Source of the DNA: Nicoletella semolina
GTDB lineage: Bacteria; Pseudomonadota; Gammaproteobacteria; Enterobacterales; Pasteurellaceae
Assembly (NCBI RefSeq): GCF_004345745.1
Contig: NZ_SLXJ01000004.1
Location: 62,001-126,000 of the forward strand
Length of the DNA stretch: 64,000 nt
Reading direction: 5' to 3'
Part shown: positions 26,984-36,775 of the stretch, in pieces
Numbering within the stretch: the stretch's first letter is position 1
How the letters are laid out: each line of letters opens with the position of its first letter
Notes under the pieces: generated by a model
Databases searched by the model: none
Seen by the model: only the letters and a program-made list of their open reading frames with translations
What the model was told of the DNA's origin: nothing
Translations under genes and position numbers: made by a program

Positions 26984-27745
26984 ATGTTAAAGAAGACTAG
27001 ATTAAAGAGAGTAACGCTGTTTAGTGCATTAATGTTAGTCATACCACTGGCAACGTGGGGATTGAGTTGGCAATGGACGACAGCACTTGATTATCAAGAT
27101 TTTGATGGCGATTTTTGGTTATTTATTTTAACAGAAACAGGATCGGTGCCTTATGCGTTGATTACTTGCGTCGTCTTTATGCTATGGATTATGTGGTTGG
27201 TGCGTAAACATTATTCGTGGCTACTGGTTGGAGTGATGTGTGCTAGCTCGGTTGTTGGCACGCAATTGATAAAAGAGGGAGCTAAGGCTATTTTTAAAGA
27301 GCCTCGTCCTTTTGTGAGTGAGATTTTTATTAATCAAAGCGAGGCTTTTTATCGTTTATCGAAAACAGAGCAGCGAGAAGCGTTGATTGAAAATTATCCA
27401 TTACCTCATTTTGTCGCACATCATCAAGCAAAGGAATTAGGTTATTCTTTTCCATCTGGGCATACGATTTTTGCGGTGTCTTGGTTGTTGTTATTTGGGG
27501 GATTTTTAGCAGGATTGCGTGGGAAAGCGGTCGTTTTTGCTCAAATTTTTGCAATTGTTTGGAGCGGATTAATGTTAATTAGTCGTTTACGTTTAGGTAT
27601 GCATTATCCAATTGATTTGTTGGCAAGTACGCTGATTTCGTGGGGATTTCATCTAGTATTTTTTATTTGGTACCTGCCTCGTGTCGCAGCATTGCCGATT
27701 TTTAATCTAGGTTACTCTTTCTTTAGTCGTGAAGAACAGCGTTAA
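26984..27745 (+). CDS. pgpB: Phosphatidylglycerophosphatase B / PAP2 phosphatase
   Basis: 253 residues with six hydrophobic segments. The three PAP2 motifs are KEPRPF (KX6RP type), PSGHT, and SRLRLGMHYPID (SRX5HX3D). Such enzymes remove phosphate from phosphatidylglycerophosphate, undecaprenyl pyrophosphate and phosphatidate on the periplasmic side. SD ATGGAGAAAAA. nagK follows by 23 bp. Confidence 0.9.
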   Translation: MLKKTRLKRVTLFSALMLVIPLATWGLSWQWTTALDYQDFDGDFWLFILTETGSVPYALITCVVFMLWIMWLVRKHYSWLLVGVMCASSVVGTQLIKEGAKAIFKEPRPFVSEIFINQSEAFYRLSKTEQREALIENYPLPHFVAHHQAKELGYSFPSGHTIFAVSWLLLFGGFLAGLRGKAVVFAQIFAIVWSGLMLISRLRLGMHYPIDLLASTLISWGFHLVFFIWYLPRVAALPIFNLGYSFFSREEQR

Positions 27746-27768
27746 TTTTTATAAGTAGCGGGGGATAA

Positions 27769-28686
27769 ATGCGTTATTTTTATGGGATAGACATTGGTGG
27801 AACGAAAATTGAGTTAGCGGCGTTTAACGATAAACTTGAGAAATGCCATAGTGAGCGTGTACCAACCCCTCAAACAAGTTATGAGGCGTGGTTGGACACG
27901 GTGGAAAATTTAGTGCGGCGTGCTGATGAAAAATTGGGTGCAGAAGGCACGGTTGGACTGGGCGTGCCAGGGTTTATCCATAAAGAGACAGGGATTGCAG
28001 AAATTACTAATATTCGTGTGGCTGATGGCAAGCGAATTTTAGAGGATTTATCCGTCCGCTTGGGGCGAGAGATTCGAGCAGAAAATGATGCGAATTGTTT
28101 TGCATTGTCAGAGGCGTGGGATTTGGAAAATCAACAGTACTCAATGGTGCTTGGGCTGATTTTAGGTACAGGGTTTGGTGGTGGTTTGGTATTTGATGGT
28201 AAAGTGTATTCTGGTCAGATTGGTATGGCTGGGGAAGTTGGACATTTACAGCTTAATTATTACGCACTGAAATTGCTCGGTTGGGATAAGGCTCCAATTT
28301 ATCAGTGCGGTTGTGGTAATCAAGCTTGCCTAGATACTTATCTTTCAGGGCGTGGTTTTGAAATGTTGTACCGTGATTTACAGGGTGAGGAACTGTCAGC
28401 CAAAGAAATTATCAAACGTTTTTACCAAAATGAGGATAAAACAGTGAAATTCGTGGCAATGTTTGTGGAATTAATGGCAGCAAGCATTGGCAATTTAATT
28501 ACGGCTCTGGATCCTGATATGGTCGTATTTGGTGGTGGTTTGTCTAATTTTGATTATTTGTATGATGCCTTGCCAAAAGCATTACCGCCTTACTTAATGC
28601 GTACAGCGAAAGTGCCAGTATTCAAAAAAGCTATTCACGGTGATTCTGGTGGTGTGCGTGGAGCAGCGGCGTTATTTTTGAAATAG
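27769..28686 (+). CDS. nagK: N-acetyl-D-glucosamine kinase (ROK family)
   Basis: 305 residues. ATP loop [13 protein letters not shown], catalytic aspartate in [23 protein letters not shown], and zinc motif [17 protein letters not shown]. The closest pattern I know is E. coli NagK, which recycles GlcNAc from peptidoglycan to GlcNAc-6-P. NanK is the alternative given the sialidases in the window, but NagK residues such as ALSEAW and LSGRGF fit better. SD GGGGGATAA. Confidence 0.88.
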   Translation: MRYFYGIDIGGTKIELAAFNDKLEKCHSERVPTPQTSYEAWLDTVENLVRRADEKLGAEGTVGLGVPGFIHKETGIAEITNIRVADGKRILEDLSVRLGREIRAENDANCFALSEAWDLENQQYSMVLGLILGTGFGGGLVFDGKVYSGQIGMAGEVGHLQLNYYALKLLGWDKAPIYQCGCGNQACLDTYLSGRGFEMLYRDLQGEELSAKEIIKRFYQNEDKTVKFVAMFVELMAASIGNLITALDPDMVVFGGGLSNFDYLYDALPKALPPYLMRTAKVPVFKKAIHGDSGGVRGAAALFLK

Positions 28687-28748
28687 TTATATTTAAGCAG
28701 TACAAACCGTGGCAACACAAAATATGACGAAATACAAACGGAGCGAAG

Positions 28749-29453
28749 ATGTATATTTTTCCTATTCCTGCACGAAGCGATAATTATATTTGGATCATTT
28801 CTCACCCACAAGGTGTGGTGGTGGTTGATCCGAGTGAAGCAAAACCTGTCTTGGCGTATCTTGCAAAAAATTCACAAAAACCAACCGCTATTTTGCTAAC
28901 ACATAATCATCACGATCATACAGATGGCGTGGCGGATATTATCGCTCATTATCCTGACCTGCCTGTTTATGGACCGCTAGAAGCAGCGGCGTTTATTACA
29001 CAGCAAGTTGAACCTGATCAGCTATTTTCGTTGTTTGGTTTGTCTGTAAAAGTGATAAAAAGTGCAGGGCATACGGCAGGACATATTAGTTATTTGTTGG
29101 ATAACCAGCACCTTTTTTGTGGTGATGCGTTGTTTTCAGCAGGTTGTGGACGAGTATTCACAGGGGATTATGTGGCACAATTTGAGACATTAGCTCGTTT
29201 TGGAGAGCTTGACGATCGGACAATTGTTTATCCTGCTCACGAATATACCCAGCATAATTTACGTTTTGCACTAAAAGTGTTGCCGTCAAGTTGTCTATTA
29301 TTAGAGCATCAAGAGCGAGTGGATATTCTACGGGCAGAAAATTGCCCAACGTTGCCAACTACAATAGGATTAGAAAAGCAGATAAATCCGTTTATGCAAG
29401 CGGTGAGTTTGGCGGAATTTATTGCATTACGTCAGCAGCGAGATGAGTTTTAA
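28749..29453 (+). CDS. gloB: Hydroxyacylglutathione hydrolase (glyoxalase II)
   Basis: 234 residues. The metal-binding motif THNHHDHTDG, then GHTAGHISYLL, CGDALFSAGCGR and HEYTQHNLRFAL define glyoxalase II. It hydrolyses S-lactoylglutathione to lactate and glutathione and so completes methylglyoxal detoxification. It is slightly shorter than the E. coli protein (251). SD GGAGCGAAG. Confidence 0.94.
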   Translation: MYIFPIPARSDNYIWIISHPQGVVVVDPSEAKPVLAYLAKNSQKPTAILLTHNHHDHTDGVADIIAHYPDLPVYGPLEAAAFITQQVEPDQLFSLFGLSVKVIKSAGHTAGHISYLLDNQHLFCGDALFSAGCGRVFTGDYVAQFETLARFGELDDRTIVYPAHEYTQHNLRFALKVLPSSCLLLEHQERVDILRAENCPTLPTTIGLEKQINPFMQAVSLAEFIALRQQRDEF

Positions 29454-29540
29454 TCTGAAAGATTTCCGAATATGGCTCATTATGGTATTATCTGCTCTCA
29501 ATTATTTCAGCTGTAAGTTAAGCGTTTAAAGAGAGTCTCT

Positions 29541-30254
29541 GTGAATTTTGATCTTCAAAATATGCCTCAACACGTTGCGATTATTATGGACGGTAATGGT
29601 CGTTGGGCAAAGCAGCAAGGGAAATTACGCATTTGGGGACATCAAAATGGCGTAAGGGCGGTACATTCTGCTGTTAATTTTGCAACAAAATATGGTATTA
29701 AAGTGCTAACTTTGTATGCATTTAGTAGTGAAAATTGGCGTCGTCCCAAAGAAGAGGTGTCTGCGTTAATGACGCTATTTATGCGAGCATTAGATTCTGA
29801 GTCTAAGAAATTGCATAAAAATAATATTCGACTGAATATCATCGGCGATAAATCTGCATTTAGTACAGATTTGCAAAGTCGTATTGAAAAGTCTGAGAGC
29901 TTAACAGCGAGCAATTCAGGATTAATTTTAAATATTGCTGCAAATTATGGTGGTGATTGGGATATTGTCAATGCTGCTCGGCAGTTAGCAAGTCAAGTCG
30001 AACAAGGTTCGTTAAGTGTTGCTGACATTACCCCAGAACGTTTTGCCCAGCATTTATCAACAGCGTCTCAGCCGCAGGTAGATTTGCTGATTCGTACTAG
30101 CGGTGAGCAACGAATTAGTAATTTTTTATTGTGGCAAATTGCATATGCGGAGCTTTTTTTCACTCCTGTTCTTTGGCCTGATTTTAATCAAGCTAATTTT
30201 AGTGAGGCAATTGTTGCCTACCAGCAGCGTGAGCGACGTTTTGGCGGCTGTTAG
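29541..30254 (+). CDS. uppS: Undecaprenyl diphosphate synthase
   Basis: 237 residues from a GTG at 29541 (MNFDLQNMPQHVAIIMDGNGRWAK region) behind AAAGAGAG; an ATG at 29562 is the alternative. Motifs MDGNGRWAK with catalytic Asp, FSSENWRRP, and DLLIRTSGEQRISNFLLWQ are all present. It makes C55-PP lipid carrier for peptidoglycan and LPS. It opens the run uppS-cdsA-rseP-bamA-skp-lpxD-fabZ-lpxA; dxr, which often comes just before, is replaced by gloB. Confidence 0.95.
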   Translation: MNFDLQNMPQHVAIIMDGNGRWAKQQGKLRIWGHQNGVRAVHSAVNFATKYGIKVLTLYAFSSENWRRPKEEVSALMTLFMRALDSESKKLHKNNIRLNIIGDKSAFSTDLQSRIEKSESLTASNSGLILNIAANYGGDWDIVNAARQLASQVEQGSLSVADITPERFAQHLSTASQPQVDLLIRTSGEQRISNFLLWQIAYAELFFTPVLWPDFNQANFSEAIVAYQQRERRFGGC

Positions 30255-30285
30255 AGCTGGGGATAAAATTAAAGGAACAATATTT

Positions 30286-31155
30286 ATGTTAAAAGAACGG
30301 ATATTTTCTGCGATTGTGATGATTATCTTGGCTATGGTGGCTATTTTTTGGCTGCCACCTTTGCTATTTACGTTGATTTTGTCGTCGCTCATTGTGTTGG
30401 GAATGTGGGAATGGAGTCAATTTGCTGGGATTAAAAGCTCTATTGGGCGTATTATTGTGGCACTGATTGTCGCAAGTTTGTTGCTTTTAGTGATAATGGC
30501 AACGACGCATTCTATTCAATCCACTCGTTTTCTGACTGATGAAACGACACCGTGGCTTTTTATTGGTTGCATTTGGTGGATCATTGCGTTAGCTTTAGTT
30601 ACTACTTATCCTAAATCTGCTTCTTACTGGACAAAATCAGTCAGTGCGAAGTTTATTTTTGGAGTGGTAACGTTGCTTCCTTTTTTGATTAGTGTTTTGG
30701 CTTTACGTTTTTATCAATATCCGTTTAATTCGCTGCAAGGCACTTACTTGTTGCTGTATGTTTTCTTATTAGTATGGGGGGCAGACTCGGGGGCGTATTT
30801 TATTGGTCGAGCTATTGGTAAACGCAAATTAGCCGTGAATGTTTCCCCTAATAAATCGTTAGAAGGGGCGATTGGTGGCGTTCTTGTCGCTATTTTGATA
30901 GCAGTTATTTTTTTACAGGTTTCGCCTGAGCATATTTTTGGACGAAAAATAGGAATACTCCCTTTTATGTTGTTGTCTACATTGACGGTTTCAGCTTCTA
31001 TCTTGGGGGATTTGACTGAAAGTATGTTTAAACGTCAGGCGGGTATAAAAGACAGTAGTAATCTAATTTCTGGACACGGTGGTATTTTGGATCGTATTGA
31101 TAGTTTGACAGCTGCAGTGCCTGTATTTACCACAGGTTTTTTCTTTTTCTTATAA
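30286..31155 (+). CDS. cdsA: Phosphatidate cytidylyltransferase
   Basis: 289 residues from the ATG at 30286 (MLKERIFSAIVMIILAM), behind TAAAGGAACA. An open frame extends upstream into uppS but has no family support. About eight membrane segments and the CDS signature SGHGGILDRIDSL near the C-terminus are seen. It converts phosphatidate and CTP to CDP-diacylglycerol in the inner membrane. Confidence 0.94.
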   Translation: MLKERIFSAIVMIILAMVAIFWLPPLLFTLILSSLIVLGMWEWSQFAGIKSSIGRIIVALIVASLLLLVIMATTHSIQSTRFLTDETTPWLFIGCIWWIIALALVTTYPKSASYWTKSVSAKFIFGVVTLLPFLISVLALRFYQYPFNSLQGTYLLLYVFLLVWGADSGAYFIGRAIGKRKLAVNVSPNKSLEGAIGGVLVAILIAVIFLQVSPEHIFGRKIGILPFMLLSTLTVSASILGDLTESMFKRQAGIKDSSNLISGHGGILDRIDSLTAAVPVFTTGFFFFL

Positions 31156-31171
31156 ACGATTGATGAGCTAA

Positions 31172-32491
31172 ATGATGACTTCAATTCTTGCATTTTTTAC
31201 CTTAATTTGTGTACTTGTCTTTGTTCACGAATATGGACATTTTTGGGCAGCACGTTCGTGTGGTGTAAGAGTTAGGCGTTTCTCAATTGGTTTTGGAAAA
31301 GTGCTTTGGAAGAAAACGGATCAGTACGGTACAGAATTTGCCTTTTCACTTATTCCGCTTGGTGGTTATGTCCAAATGTATAATGGTGAAAATGCGGAGT
31401 ATCTCGAATCACAAGCATTACAGTCAAAATCATTATTACAGCGAGCTTTTATTGTGATTGCAGGGCCTTTGGCGAATTTCTTGTTTGCAATTTTAGCTTA
31501 TTGGGTAGTATTTTATATTGGTATACCAAGTGTTAAACCTGTGATTGATGATGTGATACCGAATACTATTGCGGCTCAAGCTAAGCTCCCAAGAGAGTTT
31601 GAAATTCAGAAAATAGCTGGACAAGCGGTGGTTAATTGGGAGGAAGTTACTTTTGCATTGATGGGAAAAATTGGCACACAAAGTGTATCAGTGGAGGGTA
31701 AGCGAGTAGGCGAAGACATAAATCGTGCTTTCACATTGGATTTAAGCAATTGGCAGGTGAACGGTTATAAAGAAAACCCACTGACTAGCTTAGGCATTAG
31801 AGCTAAAAATGTAAGTATTGAACCAATTATAGATGTTGTAGTCGAAGACTCAGCGGCGGCAAAAGCTGGAGTGCAAGTGGGTGATGAAATTTTGAGGATA
31901 AATGGGCGAAATTTTGATTGGTTATTGCTGCTTGAACAAGTGAAAACAGGGCAGCTAATCTCATTGGAGATTAAGCGAGATGATGTTGTTCATCAGCTTA
32001 TGCTTCAACCTGAAAAATCATCGAAAGAAAATCGTTATTTAATCGGTATCCAGCCTCAATATCAGCCTCTTTCTGATAAGTATCGAACAGAATTAAAGTA
32101 TGATATCCTTACCGCATTTGAAAAGGCGATACATAAGGTTGTCTCCTTAGTTAGAACCATTTTACAATTTGTAGGTAATTTGCTTACTGGTGAGTTATCA
32201 ATCAGTAATATGGGTGGACCGATTTCAATGGCAAAAGGGGCTGGAATAACGGTTGAGGCTGGTTGGGTTTATTATCTGGGCTTTATGGCATTGATTAGCC
32301 TTAATTTAGCGGTAATGAACCTTTTCCCGATTTTACCTCTTGATGGCGGACAATTAATATTACTCATTGCACAAGCGATTAAGGGCAAGCCTTTATCTGA
32401 AAAAGTTCAGATGGTGTTTCAGAAATTAGGGGTAATTTTCGTTTTAGGATTGATGGTCTTTACCTTATTTAATGATCTAGTACATTTCTAG
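31172..32491 (+). CDS. rseP: RseP, intramembrane site-2 protease
   Basis: 439 residues. HEYGH zinc motif in the first membrane helix (about residues 19-23), PDZ-like segments in the middle (the second contains AGVQVGDEILRINGR), and the third metal ligand in NLFPILPLDGGQ. It cuts RseA and leftover signal peptides in the membrane and so takes part in the envelope stress response. It starts 16 bp after cdsA; two ATGs in a row (31172, 31175). Confidence 0.95.
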   Translation: MMTSILAFFTLICVLVFVHEYGHFWAARSCGVRVRRFSIGFGKVLWKKTDQYGTEFAFSLIPLGGYVQMYNGENAEYLESQALQSKSLLQRAFIVIAGPLANFLFAILAYWVVFYIGIPSVKPVIDDVIPNTIAAQAKLPREFEIQKIAGQAVVNWEEVTFALMGKIGTQSVSVEGKRVGEDINRAFTLDLSNWQVNGYKENPLTSLGIRAKNVSIEPIIDVVVEDSAAAKAGVQVGDEILRINGRNFDWLLLLEQVKTGQLISLEIKRDDVVHQLMLQPEKSSKENRYLIGIQPQYQPLSDKYRTELKYDILTAFEKAIHKVVSLVRTILQFVGNLLTGELSISNMGGPISMAKGAGITVEAGWVYYLGFMALISLNLAVMNLFPILPLDGGQLILLIAQAIKGKPLSEKVQMVFQKLGVIFVLGLMVFTLFNDLVHF

Positions 32492-32526
32492 TAACAAGCG
32501 GCTAGATTTTTCAATTATTTTGCAAA
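32492..32526 (+). repeat. Extended Apl-type uptake motif between rseP and bamA
   Basis: ACAAGCGGC (one change at the ninth base) is followed by an AT-rich stretch GATTTTTCAATTATT and then TTGCAAAT. This is one of the clearest examples of the bipartite form in the window. Confidence 0.7.
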
Positions 32527-32543
32527 TGAATGGGATTTTTCCA

Positions 32544-34949
32544 ATGAAGAAACTTTTACTTTCTACACTTTTAATGGCAAATGGCGTAGCAATTTCTGCT
32601 CCTTTTGTTGTAAAAGATATTCGTGTCGATGGCATACCATCAGTAAGCTCGAGTGAGGCGTTGATTTCGACTTTACCTATTAAAGTTGGACAAACAGCAA
32701 CCGACAATGATGTTGCAAATGTTGTTCGTCAATTATTTCTGCAGAATCGTTTTGAAGATGTGCGAGCTGTGCGAGAAGGCAATACATTGGTGATTAAAAT
32801 TGTGCCATTGCCTATTATTGAGTCCGTCGAGATAAAAGGGAATTCAGCAATCCCTAAAGAGCCGCTAACAGAAAATTTGAAAGCAAATTTAATTACAAAA
32901 GGCGAGGTTTTTGATGAGCTTAAATTAGAGCAATTTAAAAATGCATTGGTTGAACATTATCACGCTATTGGACGCTACGATGTTAGCATTACACCAAAAG
33001 TAACTCGTAAAGAAGGTAGCGTTGATATCAAGTTAGAAATCAATGAGGGTGAAATTGCCAAAGTAAAAAAAATTACGATTAAAGGAAATAAGGATTTTAC
33101 AGAAGCACAATTGATGAAGTTGTTGGATATTCAGCCTGATGTGCCTTGGTGGAACATCTTTGAAAGTAGTAAATTTGAACAAAATGTGTATCAGCAAGAT
33201 ATGGAATCGCTTCGTGGTTTTTATATGAATCGAGGGTATGCTAAATTTAATTTCGTAGCAACTGATGTGCAATTTGAGACTAAACAAGATGTGGCATTGA
33301 CTTATGCCATTGATGAGGGTAGTCAGTACAGTATTAGTGATATCCGTATAGTAGGTGATACAGCGAAGCTTGACAAAGAACTGAATAAACATTTAAAAGA
33401 TTTTAAAGCAGGTCAGCTTTTCCGCCGAGATGATTTAGTTGCAATTGAAAATGGTATTAAGCAAGTTTTAGGGGAACACGGCTTTGCGACTGCACAAGTG
33501 AATATTCACCCTACTTTTGACGATGATAACCATACTGTACGTATTAACTTTGTGGTTGAGGCGGGTGTTCGAGCTTATGTGAGAAAAATTAATTTTGAGG
33601 GCAATGATGTTACCGCAGACTCTACGCTACGCCGTGAAATGCGTCAGCAAGAAGGGGCTTGGCTATCAACCACCGCAGCCGAATTGGGTAAGGTCCGTCT
33701 AGAGCGAACAGGTTTCTACGATGCTGTTGAAATGAGTTATCCTGTTGTACCAAATACGGTAGATCAAGTTGATATTCTTTATAAAATTAGAGAGCGAAAT
33801 ACGGGAAGTATTAATTTTGGTATTGGGTATGGTACGGGTAATGGATTTAGTTACCAAGCAGGAATTAGACAGGATAATTTCCTTGGTATGGGGTCGAGCA
33901 TTAGCTTGAATGGTGCACGTAATGATTACGGTACCAACCTTAATTTAGGCTATACCGAGCCGTATTTTACAAAAGATGGCGTTAGTCTTGGTGGTAATGT
34001 GTTCTACGAGGACTATAACAGTTCTAAAAATAAGCAGTCTGCGAGTTATCAACGCCGTACTTATGGACTTAATTCAACACTTGGTTTTCCAGTTGATGAA
34101 AATAATTCCTATTATTTGAGCTCGGGCTATACGCACGATACGATTAAAAATGCACCTCGTGAATTTAATCGTGAGATATACGTTAAATCACTTAATATCC
34201 CAATTGAGCAGAAAAGTCATCTTTATAGTAAAATCAAAACTAATGATTTTGATACTTCATTTGGTTGGAATTACAGTAGTTTAAATCGTGGGTTCTTGCC
34301 AACTAAAGGGTCGAGTGCAAATATCGGAGCAAAAATTACCTTACCTGGTTCAGATAATCGCTATTACAAAATAAGTGCAGATTTTCGAAATTATTTCCCA
34401 TTAAACCGTGAACATAAATGGGTAATTGGTTCGAAAGTGTCTTTAGCTTATGCTAATGGATTAAGCGGCAAAGCATTACCGTTCTATCAGACTTATGCTG
34501 CTGGCGGTATCGGCACATTGCGAGGTTTTGCTTATGGAGCTATTGGACCGAAGGCAATTTATTTAGGTGAAAAATCAGGTAAATTTGATGCTATGAGCGG
34601 TGATGTTGTGGGTGGGAACGCAATTGCCTCCGCAACACTTGAATTTATCACGCCAACGCCATTTGTCAGCGAAAAATCTCAACACAATGTCAGAACCTCA
34701 TTATTTGTTGATGCGGCGAGTGTGTGGGATACAAAGTGGAATAGTAAACCAATCTTAAATAATACGCAGTATGATTATAGCTCTTTAGAAAATTATAAAG
34801 ATTATAAGCGTGTAAGAGCCTCCGCTGGTGTGGCTTTCCAATGGAATTCTCCGATTGGACCACTTGTTTTCTCTTATGCAAAACCAATTAAAAAATATGA
34901 AAAAGACCAGATTGAGCAGTTTCAATTCAGTATTGGCGGCTCATTCTAG
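32544..34949 (+). CDS. bamA: BamA, outer-membrane protein assembly factor
   Basis: 801 residues from the ATG at 32544 (MKKLLLSTLLMANGVAISA, a signal peptide). Five POTRA domains span about residues 20-420 and a 16-strand barrel follows, with GSINFGIGYGTGNGFSYQAG at its start, GGIGTLRGFAYG (the RGF motif of L6), and a C-terminal FSIGGSF. It inserts beta-barrel proteins into the outer membrane. The start lacks a strong SD (TGGGATTTTTCC). It is placed between rseP and skp as usual. Confidence 0.96.
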   Translation: MKKLLLSTLLMANGVAISAPFVVKDIRVDGIPSVSSSEALISTLPIKVGQTATDNDVANVVRQLFLQNRFEDVRAVREGNTLVIKIVPLPIIESVEIKGNSAIPKEPLTENLKANLITKGEVFDELKLEQFKNALVEHYHAIGRYDVSITPKVTRKEGSVDIKLEINEGEIAKVKKITIKGNKDFTEAQLMKLLDIQPDVPWWNIFESSKFEQNVYQQDMESLRGFYMNRGYAKFNFVATDVQFETKQDVALTYAIDEGSQYSISDIRIVGDTAKLDKELNKHLKDFKAGQLFRRDDLVAIENGIKQVLGEHGFATAQVNIHPTFDDDNHTVRINFVVEAGVRAYVRKINFEGNDVTADSTLRREMRQQEGAWLSTTAAELGKVRLERTGFYDAVEMSYPVVPNTVDQVDILYKIRERNTGSINFGIGYGTGNGFSYQAGIRQDNFLGMGSSISLNGARNDYGTNLNLGYTEPYFTKDGVSLGGNVFYEDYNSSKNKQSASYQRRTYGLNSTLGFPVDENNSYYLSSGYTHDTIKNAPREFNREIYVKSLNIPIEQKSHLYSKIKTNDFDTSFGWNYSSLNRGFLPTKGSSANIGAKITLPGSDNRYYKISADFRNYFPLNREHKWVIGSKVSLAYANGLSGKALPFYQTYAAGGIGTLRGFAYGAIGPKAIYLGEKSGKFDAMSGDVVGGNAIASATLEFITPTPFVSEKSQHNVRTSLFVDAASVWDTKWNSKPILNNTQYDYSSLENYKDYKRVRASAGVAFQWNSPIGPLVFSYAKPIKKYEKDQIEQFQFSIGGSF

Positions 34950-34956
34950 TAGAAGA

Positions 34957-34993
34957 AGCGGTGAGATTTTGTGAAATATTTGCAAAATTTCAC
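34957..34993 (+). repeat. Extended uptake motif forming a hairpin between bamA and skp
   Basis: GAAGCGGTGAGATTTTGTGA leads into an inverted repeat GTGAAAT (34971-34977) and ATTTCAC (34987-34993). The loop contains TTGCAAA, the second half of the bipartite uptake motif. Confidence 0.55.
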
Positions 34994-35033
34994 ACTTTCT
35001 CTCAATATACAACACAAACTAAAAGGAATTTTA

Positions 35034-35702
35034 ATGAAAAAAGTATTTAAATTAGCGGCTTTAACTAGTGCATTTTTATTAAGCAGCAATGTAGCCATGG
35101 CAGAAGAAACGATTGCCTATGTTAATCCAAATTATCTGATGCAAAACCACCCACTTTTAACTGACCCAAATTCTGATTTTGTGAAAGAAACTAAGGCACA
35201 AGAAGCAAAATTGGCTGAAGAAGACAAAAAATTAGCAGAAGAAGAAAAAAAACTGACTGAAGAAGCAAAAAAATTGCAAGAAGAAGAGAAAGTATTAACT
35301 GCTTCATTGCAGAAAAAAATAGAAGCTTTGGAAAAAGAAGCACCGAGAATGCGTAGTGCGGATATTAAAAAGCGTCAAGATGCGTTGAATGCGGAAGGTC
35401 AAGCTTTCCAGAAAAAAGTAGATGCATTTCAAAAACGTGAAGAAGCTTTTAGACAAAAAGTGGCACAATTTCAGCAAACATTTGCGAATGTTCAACGTGA
35501 ATTTGATGAAAAGCGTGCAAACATTCAAAAAAGCATCGTGGGGGAAATGGAAACAATTATTCAAGACACAGCTAAAGCGAAAGGCTTTAGCTTAGTAATT
35601 GATTCATCAGCGGTCATTTATACTAAAAATGATGCAAATGATTTAACTCAAGTCGTGTTTGATACAATCAAAAAGAACACACCAAAACCAGCGGCAAAAT
35701 AA
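35034..35702 (+). CDS. skp: Skp/OmpH periplasmic chaperone
   Basis: 222 residues from the ATG at 35034 (MKKVFKLAALTSAFLL, signal peptide ending near VAMAEE), SD AAAGGAATT. The mature protein is a long coiled coil, then the ending KGFSLVIDSSAVIY and VVFDTIKK. It is longer than E. coli Skp (161). Part of the extra length is four in-frame seven-residue repeats, KLAEEDK, KLAEEEK, KLTEEAK, KLQEEEK (residues 59-86). Skp holds unfolded outer-membrane proteins on the way to BamA. lpxD follows by three bases. Confidence 0.92.
   Translation: MKKVFKLAALTSAFLLSSNVAMAEETIAYVNPNYLMQNHPLLTDPNSDFVKETKAQEAKLAEEDKKLAEEEKKLTEEAKKLQEEEKVLTASLQKKIEALEKEAPRMRSADIKKRQDALNAEGQAFQKKVDAFQKREEAFRQKVAQFQQTFANVQREFDEKRANIQKSIVGEMETIIQDTAKAKGFSLVIDSSAVIYTKNDANDLTQVVFDTIKKNTPKPAAK
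35208..35291 (+). repeat. Four 21-bp in-frame repeats in skp
   Basis: Four units of 21 bp (35208, 35229, 35250, 35271) encode K-L-x-E-E-x-K heptads in the coiled coil. Because units are in frame, slippage would lengthen or shorten the coil without breaking the gene. Confidence 0.7.
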
Positions 35703-35705
35703 TTT

Positions 35706-36728
35706 ATGGCATTCCGTTTAATTGAATTAGCGGAGCAAGTCAGCGGTTCTCTTCGGGGAAACGCTGATTTAGTTATTTCTAGTATTGCTCCATTGGATAA
35801 AGCTAATTCTACACAAATTAGTTTTATCTCCAATCCAAAATATCGTTCACAATTGGTCAATAGTCAGGCAGGGGCATTGATTGTAAGTCCAAACGATGTT
35901 GAATTTTGTGCATCTTCTCAAAATTTGATTGTTGTGGAACAGCCCTATATTGCTTATGCACTATTAGCTCAGTATATGGATACCACCCCTAAAGCAGCTG
36001 AAAATATTGCACCAAGTGCTGTTATTTCACCTACTGCGAAGTTAGGTAACAATGTTGCTATTGGTGCAAATGCAGTGATTGAAAGTGGAGTAGAATTAGG
36101 TGATGGCGTTGTGATTGGTGCTGGTTGCTTTGTCGGTAAAAATAGCAAAATTAATGTGCGTACTCAGCTCTGGGCGAATGTAACAGTCTATCATAATGTT
36201 CAGATTGGTTCAGATTGTTTAATTCAATCTTCAACTGTGATCGGTAGTGATGGTTTTGGTTATGCTAATCAAAAAGGAAAATGGATTAAAATTCCCCAAA
36301 CAGGTGGCGTCATTATTGGCAATAATGTCGAAATCGGTGCTTGTACTTGTATTGATAGCGGTGCATTAGATCCTACTATCATTGAAGATAATGTAATTAT
36401 TGATAATCTATGCCAAATTGCACACAACGTGCATATTGGTTTTGGCACCGCAGTTGCAGGCGGCGTAATTATGGCAGGTAGTCTAAAAGTCGGACGATTT
36501 TGTCAAATTGGTGGAGCGAGTGTTATCAATGGACATATGGAAATTTGTGATGGGGCGATCATTACGGGTATGGGAATGGTAATGCGACCGATTACTGAAA
36601 AAGGAATTTACTCTTCTGGTATTCCACTTCAAACGAATAAAGAATGGCGTAAAACCGCAGCACTGACAATGAATATTGATGAAATGAATAAGCGTTTAAA
36701 AGCGGTAGAAAAGCGTTTAGCCGAATAA
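35706..36728 (+). CDS. lpxD: UDP-3-O-acyl-glucosamine N-acyltransferase
   Basis: 340 residues. N-terminal uridine-binding domain ([31 protein letters not shown]), then left-handed hexapeptide repeats (for example [20 protein letters not shown]) and a C-terminal helix. The catalytic His is in [14 protein letters not shown]. Third step of lipid A synthesis, in the cytosol. Confidence 0.96.
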   Translation: MAFRLIELAEQVSGSLRGNADLVISSIAPLDKANSTQISFISNPKYRSQLVNSQAGALIVSPNDVEFCASSQNLIVVEQPYIAYALLAQYMDTTPKAAENIAPSAVISPTAKLGNNVAIGANAVIESGVELGDGVVIGAGCFVGKNSKINVRTQLWANVTVYHNVQIGSDCLIQSSTVIGSDGFGYANQKGKWIKIPQTGGVIIGNNVEIGACTCIDSGALDPTIIEDNVIIDNLCQIAHNVHIGFGTAVAGGVIMAGSLKVGRFCQIGGASVINGHMEICDGAIITGMGMVMRPITEKGIYSSGIPLQTNKEWRKTAALTMNIDEMNKRLKAVEKRLAE

Positions 36729-36775
36729 TAGCACTAAAAAATTTTGTAATTATTAAAGAGGTTTAAATTTTAACA

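Noticed and set aside
30103-30285. Upstream extension of the cdsA frame
   Set aside because: It overlaps uppS in another frame, and the ATG at 30286 has a good SD and starts a typical CdsA N-terminus.
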